64,000 nt of DNA from Actinomycetes bacterium (lineage in GTDB: Bacteria; Actinomycetota; Actinomycetes; Propionibacteriales; Nocardioidaceae), in the NCBI GenBank assembly GCA_023460975.1, contig JAEWOG010000073.1:1-64000 (forward strand), given 5' to 3'. Of this stretch, positions 34,373 to 42,220 are shown piece by piece; the stretch's first letter is position 1; each line of letters begins with the position of its first letter. The notes beneath the pieces are model-generated. The model was given only the letters and a program-made list of their open reading frames with translations. It was not told the DNA's origin and did no database searches. The translations under genes were made by a program, and so were the position numbers.

Positions 34373-35416
34373 TCAGTAGCCGCCCTCTGGCGGCACCATC
34401 TCGCCCCGGATGCCGAGCAGCCGTACGGGCCGGTCGTCGTCCAACGCGTCGTACAGCGCGGTCGCCACCTCGGCTACCCGGGCGGCGGAGAGGGTCGGCT
34501 CGGGCAGTTTGCGGCTGCGGTTGACGGTGAAGAACGGTGCGAATCGGACCTTGAGGAAGACCCGCTGGCAGGCCCGACCTTCACGCTCGAGGTCGCCGAT
34601 CACCTGCTCGGCGAGGGAGGTCAGGGCCCCGAGCACGGCCGTACGGTCGGTGAGGTCGGTCTGGAACGTGGTCTCGTGGCCGTGGGCGCGGGCGACCCAC
34701 TCCGACTCGTCGACCGTCCGACGTCCCTCGCCGCGAGCGAGCTGCGCCAGGTGGTGGCCAGCAGCGGGCCCGAACTCGGCGACCAGCGCGTCCACATCGG
34801 CCGCGGCGAGGCTGCGTACGGTCTCCAGGCCGAGGCCGGCCAGCCTCGCCGAGAACTTCGGCCCCACGCCCCACAACGCCTGGGTCGGCCGATCACCGAA
34901 CACGTCGAACCAGTTGTCGGCCCTCAGCATGGACACGCCGCGCGGCTTGCCGAGGTCGGTGGCCATCTTGGCCCGCACCAGCGTGTCGCCGATCCCGACC
35001 GAGCAGTGCAGGTCACTCGCCGCGAGGACCGCCCCGCGCAGCGCGTGTGCCTCGGCGATCGGGTCGTCGGTGGCAACCTCCACGAACGCCTCGTCCCACC
35101 CCAACACCTCGACCCGCGCCCCCGGGTGGGCGCGCAGTGCGGCCATGACCTTCGCCGACGCTGCCTCGTACGTCGGGAAGTCGACCGGCAGGAAGACCGC
35201 CTCCGGGCACCTCTTGAGGGCCGTACGCAGCGGCATCCCGGACCGTACGCCGAACTCGCGCGCCTCGTACGACGCTGTCGAGACCACGCCGCGCTCGGTC
35301 GGGTCACCGCGCCCGCCGACCACCACCGGGAGCCCGGCGAGCTCGGGGCGGCGCAGGATCTCGACGGCGGCGAGGAACATGTCCATGTCGACGTGGAACA
35401 ACCACGGGTGGGGCAC
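34373..35416 (-). CDS. dinB: Y-family DNA polymerase IV
   Basis: This 347-residue translesion polymerase has the catalytic aspartates of HVDMDMF (D10, D12), the steric-gate region, STASYEARE, and the acidic pair in GWDEAFVE, where most DinB proteins have SIDEA. A helix-hairpin-helix segment (WGVGPKFSARLAGLG) and little-finger domain follow. The C-terminus ends GEMVPPEGGY, without a visible QLxLF-type clamp-binding motif, so recruitment may differ. The start is GTG 35416. The 5' region adjoins repeat array 4. I see no LexA box. Confidence 0.9.
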   Translation of the reverse strand: MPHPWLFHVDMDMFLAAVEILRRPELAGLPVVVGGRGDPTERGVVSTASYEAREFGVRSGMPLRTALKRCPEAVFLPVDFPTYEAASAKVMAALRAHPGARVEVLGWDEAFVEVATDDPIAEAHALRGAVLAASDLHCSVGIGDTLVRAKMATDLGKPRGVSMLRADNWFDVFGDRPTQALWGVGPKFSARLAGLGLETVRSLAAADVDALVAEFGPAAGHHLAQLARGEGRRTVDESEWVARAHGHETTFQTDLTDRTAVLGALTSLAEQVIGDLEREGRACQRVFLKVRFAPFFTVNRSRKLPEPTLSAARVAEVATALYDALDDDRPVRLLGIRGEMVPPEGGY

Positions 35417-35470
35417 CCCGCCATCATGCCCGAGTGCGGGTGGTCGGGCTCCTGTGCAGCGTTGGGGCCC

Positions 35471-35823
35471 GCGTCATACAAAGCCGTGGTGTCCGGGCCC
35501 GCGTCATACAAAGGCCCGGGCTCGGGCCCCGCGTCATACAAACCCCCACCAAAACGTACGGGTCCGTATGACGCACACCGGCCCTTGCCCGGAACGTATG
35601 ACGCACACCGGCCGTGCGGGCCCGCGTCATACAAAGCCGTGGTGTCCGGGCCCGCGTCATACAAACCCCCAGACTCCGGCCCCGCGTCATACAAACCCGC
35701 ACCAATACGTACGGGTCCGCATGACGCACGCCCGCCCCGGCCCGGAACGTATGACGCGTGCCCGCCCCGAGGCGCAGAAACGTATGACGCACCCCCGCCC
35801 CGGCCACCAGGAACGCATGACGT
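35471..35823. repeat. Array 4 of 30/35-bp-period inverted repeat units (12 units)
   Basis: The 413-bp gap between rimK and dinB (both minus) holds forward words at 35471, 35501, 35531, 35624, 35654 and 35684, and reverse words at 35566, 35596, 35719, 35749, 35782 and 35815. Steps are 30 bp except two of 33. The two forward-to-reverse junctions (35531/35566, 35684/35719) are 35 bp, with CACCAAAACGTACG and CACCAATACGTACG. The spacer AGCCGTGGTGTCCGGGCCC occurs twice, an internal duplication. On the minus strand the array begins 6 bp after the rimK stop. Confidence 0.95.
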
Positions 35824-35829
35824 ACGCCC

Positions 35830-37023
35830 TCAGGCCTCCGCGGACGTCATCTGGGCCTTGGTGAGGCGCTTGACCCGCTGCCGCTTCTTGCGCGCCGGGA
35901 TCATGGAGCGCATCTCCTCCAGCTTGCCGAAGCACAGCAGTCGGTCCTCACCCTCCAGCACGGTCTTGTTGCGCGGGTTGGGGATGACCTGGGTGCCGCG
36001 GTGGAGTGCGAGCACGTTGATGTCGCGTTCGTCGAGGCCCGAGTCGCCGAGCTTCTTGCCGACCATGTCGGAGCCGGTGTGCACGACGATCTCGGCGACG
36101 CCGTATCCGGTGGAGACGGTCAGACGCTGGCGCACGTCGATCTCGGGGAACGCGACCTGGTTGTCGATGTAGTCGATGATCGCGCCCGCCACGTCCAGCT
36201 TGGTCGCAGCCTCGATGCCCTCCAGGCCGGGCGAGGAGTTGACCTCCATCACCAGCGGCCCGTCGTTGCCCTCGAGCATGTCGACGCCGGCGACTCGCAG
36301 CCCCATGATCTGGGCGGACTTCACGGCGACGGCCTCGTACGCGGGGTCGAGGGCCACCTTTTCCACCGACCCGCCGCGGTGCACGTTGGAGCGGAACTCG
36401 TCGCCCTGCGCCACGCGGCGCATCGCTGCCACGACGCGGTCGCCGACGACGAGCGCGCGGATGTCGCGGCCCTTGGACTCGGAGACGAAACGCTGGATCA
36501 GCACGTTCTGCTTGGTCGAGTGCAGCGTCTCGATGATCGCCTCGGCGACCTTGATGTCGGGCGCGAGGATGACGCCGATGCCCTGGGTCCCCTCGAGGAG
36601 CTTGATCACCACGGGCGCGCCCCCGACGCGCTTGATCGCGGGGATGAGGTCGGCGCGGTTGCGGACGAACGTGGTCGCCGGCATCCCGATCTTGTGCCGC
36701 GACAGGATCTGCGTGGCCCGCAGCTTGTCGCGGCTGTTGGTGATGCCGTACGACGAGTTCGGCGTGTAGACGTCCATCTGCTCGAACTGCCGCACCACGG
36801 CGGTGCCGAAGTAGGTGATCGAGTTGCCGATGCGCGGCAGCACCGCGTCGTACGTCGAGAGCTGTTTGCCGCGGAAGGTCAGGTCCGGTTCATCCCCGGA
36901 CAGGTCGATACCGAAGCGGAGGGTGTTGAGCACCAGCACGTCGTGACCGCGCTCGGTGGCGGCCTGCCGGAGTCGCTGCGTGCTGTAGCAGCGGGGGGCC
37001 CGAGAGAGGATGGCAAGCTTCAT
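35830..37023 (-). CDS. rimK: RimK-type ATP-grasp glutamate ligase with C-terminal RCK/TrkA-C domain
   Basis: This 397-residue protein starts MKLAILSRAPRCYSTQRL, as RimK does. It has the ATP-grasp domain (about 95-285) with KLLEGTQGIGV and the metal-binding MEVNSSPGLEGIE. RimK enzymes add glutamate residues to the C-terminus of ribosomal protein S6 or related acceptors. Residues about 300-378 look like a TrkA-C/RCK-C ligand-binding domain (GVAEIVVHTGSDMVGKKLGD; LALHRG), suggesting control by a small ligand. The tail is basic. It is divergent from rimB. The start is ATG 37023 with AGGA upstream. Confidence 0.9.
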   Translation of the reverse strand: MKLAILSRAPRCYSTQRLRQAATERGHDVLVLNTLRFGIDLSGDEPDLTFRGKQLSTYDAVLPRIGNSITYFGTAVVRQFEQMDVYTPNSSYGITNSRDKLRATQILSRHKIGMPATTFVRNRADLIPAIKRVGGAPVVIKLLEGTQGIGVILAPDIKVAEAIIETLHSTKQNVLIQRFVSESKGRDIRALVVGDRVVAAMRRVAQGDEFRSNVHRGGSVEKVALDPAYEAVAVKSAQIMGLRVAGVDMLEGNDGPLVMEVNSSPGLEGIEAATKLDVAGAIIDYIDNQVAFPEIDVRQRLTVSTGYGVAEIVVHTGSDMVGKKLGDSGLDERDINVLALHRGTQVIPNPRNKTVLEGEDRLLCFGKLEEMRSMIPARKKRQRVKRLTKAQMTSAEA

Positions 37024-37197
37024 CGAAGTCCTGTCTGGTGGGGGTCGCCCCTATCGAAGCACGCACCCGGGCCCCGACGCACGGCCCACCACCCCGGCCA
37101 CCTCGCCCAGCCCCGTACGGTCGGGCGCGAGAGCGACGGCGTCCCACGCTCGCGCATACCCGGCGCCCTCGCCACGCCGACCTGAGAGGATGCCCGC

Positions 37198-37683
37198 GTG
37201 AGCGCAGCGAAGCCGCCCGGCACCCCACCCGTCATGGTGGGGTGGCGTGAGTGGGCGACCCTGCCGGCGTTCGGCGTCGACTGGATCAAGGTGAAGGTCG
37301 ACACGGGGGCGCGCACCTCGGCCATCCACGCCTTCGACGTCACCGAGTCCGTACGGGGCGGCCAGCGCTGGGTCGAGTTCTCCATCCACCCGTGGCAGGG
37401 GACCGCCGCCGACGCGGTGCAGGTGAGCCTCCCGGTCGCGGACGTCCGCACCGTACGCAGTTCGTCGGGGCACAGCGAGGAACGGCTGGTGGTGCGCACC
37501 CCGATCAGCCTCGCCGGACGGACCGTCACCGCCGAGCTGACCCTGACCCGCCGCGACGACATGGGCTTCCGGATGCTGGTGGGCAGGGAACTGCTGCGCC
37601 AGGGCTTCGCCGTCGACCCCTCCGCCTCGTACAAGGGCGGCCGGCCACCGCGCGGCACCCGGCACCGCAACCGGGGACGCTGA
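37198..37683 (+). CDS. rimB: RimB-type retropepsin-like protease (Zn_protease/DUF785 family)
   Basis: This 161-residue protein has the aspartic-protease-like VDTGARTSAIHA (D35, T36, G37), the loop RRDDMGFRMLVGRELL and a basic tail. This is the family annotated as ATP-dependent zinc protease, but the fold is retropepsin-like. RimB homologues are known next to RimK and are thought to act on or modulate glutamylated S6. The start is GTG 37198 with GAGGAT six bases upstream. It shares one base with the next gene (TGATG). Confidence 0.85.
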   Translation: MSAAKPPGTPPVMVGWREWATLPAFGVDWIKVKVDTGARTSAIHAFDVTESVRGGQRWVEFSIHPWQGTAADAVQVSLPVADVRTVRSSSGHSEERLVVRTPISLAGRTVTAELTLTRRDDMGFRMLVGRELLRQGFAVDPSASYKGGRPPRGTRHRNRGR

Positions 37684-38630
37684 TGGCGCGCGAGTCGTTC
37701 GGGATCGGGTCCGTACGGATCCGCGCCGGATCCGCGCGCTCGCTCGAACTGCCCATCAGCCGTCTGGTGACCGGCGCCGAGGTGACGTTGCCGGTCCGTG
37801 TCGTGCACGGCCGCGAGGACGGCCCCACGATCTGGGTGAACGCCGCGATCCACGGCGACGAGGTGGTCGGCGTCGAGGTGATCCGTCAGGTGATGGGGGC
37901 CCTGGACCCGAAGTCGTTCCGCGGCACGATCGTGGCGGTGCCCATCGTGAACGTGCTGGGGTTCATGAACGGCGACCGCTACCTGCCCGACCGGCGCGAC
38001 CTCAACCGGTCCTTCCCGGGCTCGGCGCGCGGGTCGCTCGCGGGCCGGATCGCCCACCTGTTCATGACCGAGGTCGTGGCCAAGTGCGAGGTCGGCATCG
38101 ACCTGCACACCGGCGCGGACCGCCGCTCGAACCTCCCCCAGGTGCGCGCTGACCTGGACGACCCCCGTACGCGCAGGCTGGCTCGGGCGTTCGCCGCCCC
38201 GGTGATGCTGCACGCCGCCATTCGGGACGGTTCCCTGCGCCAGGCGGCGCGGGAGCACGGCGCCGCGGTCCTGCTCTATGAGGGCGGGGAGAACCTCCGC
38301 TTCGACGCGTACGCAGTCGACGCCGGCGTGGCAGGCGTACGCCGGGTGCTGGCCGCACTCGACATGATCGACTCCCCCGACCCCGAACTCGTCCCCCTCA
38401 GCGTCGAGTGCCGCTCCGCGGGGTGGGTCCGCGCCCGCCGCTCGGGCATCCTCGAGCTCGGCGTCCAACTGGGGCAGGAAGTCGTCGAGGGGCAGCGCAT
38501 CGGCAGCCTGTTCGACTCCTTCGGCAAGACGGTCAGCGCCGTGTACGCCAACCGCACCGGCGTGGTCATCGGGCGCTCGGAGGCGCCTCTGGTCCACTCC
38601 GGCGACGCCGTCGTGCACCTGGCCAACTGA
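37683..38630 (+). CDS. Succinylglutamate desuccinylase/aspartoacylase family metalloenzyme
   Basis: This 315-residue zinc carboxypeptidase-like enzyme of the AstE/AspA group has zinc ligands H57 and E60 in HGDE and H142 in DLHTG. The substrate arginine is probably in DLNRSFPG, and the general base in LYEGGE. A C-terminal beta domain (about 240-315) resembles a biotinyl-like barrel. It is coupled to rimB (TGATG) and divergent from rimK. The context suggests it trims or recycles glutamyl/aspartyl modifications rather than acting in arginine catabolism; this is inference. Confidence 0.87.
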   Translation: MARESFGIGSVRIRAGSARSLELPISRLVTGAEVTLPVRVVHGREDGPTIWVNAAIHGDEVVGVEVIRQVMGALDPKSFRGTIVAVPIVNVLGFMNGDRYLPDRRDLNRSFPGSARGSLAGRIAHLFMTEVVAKCEVGIDLHTGADRRSNLPQVRADLDDPRTRRLARAFAAPVMLHAAIRDGSLRQAAREHGAAVLLYEGGENLRFDAYAVDAGVAGVRRVLAALDMIDSPDPELVPLSVECRSAGWVRARRSGILELGVQLGQEVVEGQRIGSLFDSFGKTVSAVYANRTGVVIGRSEAPLVHSGDAVVHLAN

Positions 38631-38655
38631 GCTCCCGCCCACGCAGGCGTGCCGG

Positions 38656-41220
38656 TCACTGCGTGGCCACCGCCGACAGCGCATTCATCCGGGCGGCCTT
38701 GGACGCGGGCAGGGCCGCCGCGAGCACCCCGACCAGGACGGCGAGCACCAGGAACCAGCCGAGACCGGCCAGGGGGATCACGAGCACCGTGAGCTGCTCG
38801 GCGAGCACGCGCTGCAGCAGCACGCCGATCAGCACCCCCAACCCGAGGCCCAGTACGGAGCCCATCAGCGCGATGACGACCGACTCCAGGGTGACCATGA
38901 CGCGCACCATGCGGCGCGTGAGCCCCACCGCCCGGAGCAACCCGATCTCGCGGGTGCGCTCCACCACGCTCAGCGACAGCGTGTTCACGACGGTTCCGAC
39001 GGCGATGACCACCGCCAGCAGCACGAGCGCGTACACGAGGTAGAGCAGGCGGTCGACCTGGGCGGTCAGGGGCGCGGTGAACTGGGCCTCGTCCTGCACC
39101 GTGACGGTCGGCAGGTGCCCGACCACCTCGCCCAGGTCTTCGTGGATCGCGGCCAACTCGCCCGGATCCGTCCCCTCGGCGCTCACGGTGAGGCGGTTGT
39201 CCTGTCGGATGACGCCCGCCTCGTCCAGCACCCCCATCGCGATCGCGAACCCAGCGACCACCTCCGTGTCCACGAACTCACCCACGACGGTGACCTCGAC
39301 GGTCGCGCCCGTGGGGAAGAGGAGTTCCAGACGATCCCCCACCGCGTAGCCGAACTCCTCCGCGGTGCTCTGGGACACCAGCGCCCCGTGCTTGCCGCGG
39401 CGCTGGGTGCCCTCGACCATCTCGAGGTCGTGGAAGGTGTCGAAGGCGCGGTCGATCCCCGAGAGCGGCAGCGTCGCTTCGGCACCGTCGACGAAGGCAG
39501 GCGTGACCTGCTGCCGCGACAACGTGGCCACTCCCTCGACCGCGGCCATCTCGTCGCCGATGTCCGTACTGAACGCCCCGCCGCCCGCAGACGTCACCAG
39601 GAAGTCCCCCGGGAATTGCTCCGCGACCAGTCGGGCGGTGTGCCCGTGCAGCGACGCCGCCAGCACCCCCAGCGCCGAGGTGAGCGCCAGACCGATCATC
39701 AGCGCGGACGCCGTGGCGCCGGTACGCCGCGGGTTGCGCAGCGCGTTGTCCCCGGCAAGCCGGCCCGGCATCGAGAAGACCACGGACATCACCGCCCGCG
39801 TCAGCAGCAGGACCGGTTGTCCCAGCACGGGAGCCAGGTAGGCGGCCGTCAGCACCCAGATCACTGCCGCAGCACCCACCCACACCGAGTCCGGGCCGGG
39901 TGGGTCGTTGAGGCCGATGTACGCGGCCACGCCACCCGCGGCCGCGACCGCGAGGCCGACGATGGTGCGCAGGCGCATCGTGGACGGCGCGGGCGGCAGG
40001 TCCTCGCACAGCGCCCCCATGGGGGCGACACGGGCCGCGCGCCGGGCCACCACGTACGCGGCGGCCACGGTGACGACCACACCCACCACGTACGCCGTCA
40101 CGACCACCGCCGGCGTCAGCACCAGGTCCGCACGGTCGATCGTCAGGCCCGCACGGGCGAAGGCGCCAGCGAGGGCGCGCGCGAGGCCCAGTCCCAGTGC
40201 GACGCCCACCGTGGATCCCACCAGCGCGGTGAGCAACGCCTCCAGCACCACCGATCCGCTGACCTGACGGCGGCTGGTCCCCAACGCGCGCAGCAGGGCG
40301 AGCTCGCGGGTGCGTTGCGCGACCAGGATCGACAGGGTGTTGCCGATGACGAAACCTCCGACGACGACGCCGATCACCGCGAACATCGCCAGGAACGACC
40401 TGATCAGTTCGTACAGTCCACCGATCTGCTCCTCCGCGTCCTGCATCTGATCGGCTCCCGTGGACACCGTGAACCCGTCGGGCGCGATGCCGCGCGCGGC
40501 GCCGGCGAGTCGCACCTCACTCACGCCGTCCGAGGCCGTGAGCACCGCACCCGAGTACGCGTCGTTGCCCACGAGGAAGACCTCCTGCGCCTCGGAGAGG
40601 TCGAGGAAGATCACCGGCCCCCTCGTCATCGCTGCCCCCGAGGCGGTGGCGAGGCCGACGACCGTGACCGTACGCGAGGGGTCGGCCTTCGCGTCCGGCT
40701 GCGTCGAGGCCGGGGGCACGAAGGTGACCTCCTGCCCCACCACGAACCCCTCGGCCGCTGCCGTGGCGGCGTCGACGGCGATCTCGCCGGGCTCGCGGGG
40801 CCACCGGCCATCCGTGAGGGAGTGCAGCGGCTGGCCCAGCACGTTCCTCGACTCCAGCGGGGTCAGCGACGTGGTCGGAGACCCAGCCCCGACGACATCG
40901 CCCTGGGCGTCGAGCAGGTACGCATTCCACCCCGTCACCAGACCCTCGGCCCGCGCGACCTCGGGCAGCTCCTCGAACTCCTCGATGGCCTGCGGGGACA
41001 GGAGATTGGTGATCTCACCCGAGGTTGCCTGACGGGTGTATTCGAAGCGGACCGCAGCATCGCTCGCCCCGCCCTGGACCAACTCGTCGATCGTGGCAGA
41101 CAGGCCAGAGCTGAAGACGAACACTCCAGCCAGGAAGGCCGTGCCGAGCACGATGGACAGCACGCTCAGCAGCGCGCGCACCTTCCGGGCGGCCAGGTTG
41201 CGCAGCGTCAGGCCCAGCAT
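38656..41220 (-). CDS. MacB/FtsX-like ABC transporter permease, cassette A
   Basis: This 854-residue permease has duplicated FtsX domains. The N-terminal TM lies in SVLSIVLGTAFLAGVFVF, followed by an extracytoplasmic region (about 45-260), an FtsX core with TQRTRELALLRALGTSRRQV, a middle TM group, a second extracytoplasmic region (about 500-720) and a C-terminal FtsX core with ERTREIGLLRAVGLTRRMV. It is coupled to the ATPase at 41225 (4-bp gap). Its close similarity to 42221-44788 shows a tandem duplication. The substrate is unknown. Confidence 0.9.
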   Translation of the reverse strand: MLGLTLRNLAARKVRALLSVLSIVLGTAFLAGVFVFSSGLSATIDELVQGGASDAAVRFEYTRQATSGEITNLLSPQAIEEFEELPEVARAEGLVTGWNAYLLDAQGDVVGAGSPTTSLTPLESRNVLGQPLHSLTDGRWPREPGEIAVDAATAAAEGFVVGQEVTFVPPASTQPDAKADPSRTVTVVGLATASGAAMTRGPVIFLDLSEAQEVFLVGNDAYSGAVLTASDGVSEVRLAGAARGIAPDGFTVSTGADQMQDAEEQIGGLYELIRSFLAMFAVIGVVVGGFVIGNTLSILVAQRTRELALLRALGTSRRQVSGSVVLEALLTALVGSTVGVALGLGLARALAGAFARAGLTIDRADLVLTPAVVVTAYVVGVVVTVAAAYVVARRAARVAPMGALCEDLPPAPSTMRLRTIVGLAVAAAGGVAAYIGLNDPPGPDSVWVGAAAVIWVLTAAYLAPVLGQPVLLLTRAVMSVVFSMPGRLAGDNALRNPRRTGATASALMIGLALTSALGVLAASLHGHTARLVAEQFPGDFLVTSAGGGAFSTDIGDEMAAVEGVATLSRQQVTPAFVDGAEATLPLSGIDRAFDTFHDLEMVEGTQRRGKHGALVSQSTAEEFGYAVGDRLELLFPTGATVEVTVVGEFVDTEVVAGFAIAMGVLDEAGVIRQDNRLTVSAEGTDPGELAAIHEDLGEVVGHLPTVTVQDEAQFTAPLTAQVDRLLYLVYALVLLAVVIAVGTVVNTLSLSVVERTREIGLLRAVGLTRRMVRVMVTLESVVIALMGSVLGLGLGVLIGVLLQRVLAEQLTVLVIPLAGLGWFLVLAVLVGVLAAALPASKAARMNALSAVATQ

Positions 41221-41224
41221 GCAG

Positions 41225-42073
41225 TCAGACCCCCGAGTACGCCCCCGCGGTCGGGTGGGTCCCCTCGTGCAGCCGGGTCATGCGGTCGAGGATCCCCGCA
41301 CGGTCCGGGCTACGCATCTCGTCGACGATGCGGCCGTCCGCCAGGAACAGCACCCGGTCGGCACGCGCCGCAGCCACCGGGTCGTGAGTGACCATCACGA
41401 TCGTCTGGGCGAACTCATCGACGCTGCGTCGCAGGAAGGAGAGGACCTCACTGCTGGACGCGGAATCCAGGTTGCCCGTGGGCTCGTCGGCGAAGACGAT
41501 CCGCGGGCGGCTCACCAGGGCTCGGGCGCACGCCACCCGCTGCTGCTGGCCACCGGACAGCTCGTGCGGACGGTGCTGCAGGCGGGAGCGCAGGCCCACC
41601 GCGTCGACCACCTCGTCGAACCATGCCGGATCGGGCCTGCGCCGCGCGAGCCGCAGCGGCAGCAGGATGTTCTCCTCCGCGCTCAGGGTCGGGATCAGGT
41701 TGAACGACTGGAAGACGAAGCCGATCTCGTCTCGCCGCAGGGCGGTGAGCTGGTTGTCGTTGAGCTCGCTCAGCCGCGAATCACCGAGCATCACCTCGCC
41801 CGAGGTGGGGGTGTCGAGCGCGGCCAGACAGTGCATCAGGGTCGACTTGCCCGAGCCCGAGGGTCCCATGACGGCGGTGAACTCGCCCGCGTACAGATCC
41901 ACGCTGACGCCGTCGAGGGCTCGCACCCCGGAGTCGTCGTGGCCGTACTCCTTGACGAGCTCGTGAGCGAGCGCCGCGACCTGCCGCACCCGCGAGCGCC
42001 GGCCACCGGACTCGACCGGTAGGGGGCCGCGAGCGCTGGGGATCGCCAGCGTGGGCGTCGGTGGAGCAGTCAT
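41225..42073 (-). CDS. MacB/LolD-like ABC ATPase, cassette A
   Basis: This 282-residue ATPase has Walker A GPSGSGKST, signature LSGGQQQRVACARAL, Walker B IVFADEPTGNLD and switch VTHDP. About 45 extra residues at the N-terminus, compared with its paralogue at 44793, are Pro/Ala-rich. The start is ATG 42073 with GGGAGGG upstream, which suggests its own promoter in the 147-bp gap after cassette B. Confidence 0.93.
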   Translation of the reverse strand: MTAPPTPTLAIPSARGPLPVESGGRRSRVRQVAALAHELVKEYGHDDSGVRALDGVSVDLYAGEFTAVMGPSGSGKSTLMHCLAALDTPTSGEVMLGDSRLSELNDNQLTALRRDEIGFVFQSFNLIPTLSAEENILLPLRLARRRPDPAWFDEVVDAVGLRSRLQHRPHELSGGQQQRVACARALVSRPRIVFADEPTGNLDSASSSEVLSFLRRSVDEFAQTIVMVTHDPVAAARADRVLFLADGRIVDEMRSPDRAGILDRMTRLHEGTHPTAGAYSGV

Positions 42074-42220
42074 CTGGGCCCTCCCGGATCGAGCGTAACG
42101 ATGAGTTGCACGGGCGTTCAGCCTTGGCCGAGACCGTAGGCCCCACTCACCCCGCCGGGCAAGGGGTGCGCGTCCAGGAGTTCCGAAAGCCACCCGCCGC
42201 CCGCCTCGGCGATACGTGTC

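Noticed and set aside
39115..41391. 758-codon frame antisense to the cassette A permease
   Set aside because: It is His/Gln/Arg-rich without hydrophobic pattern, while the opposite strand encodes a clear FtsX-type permease.
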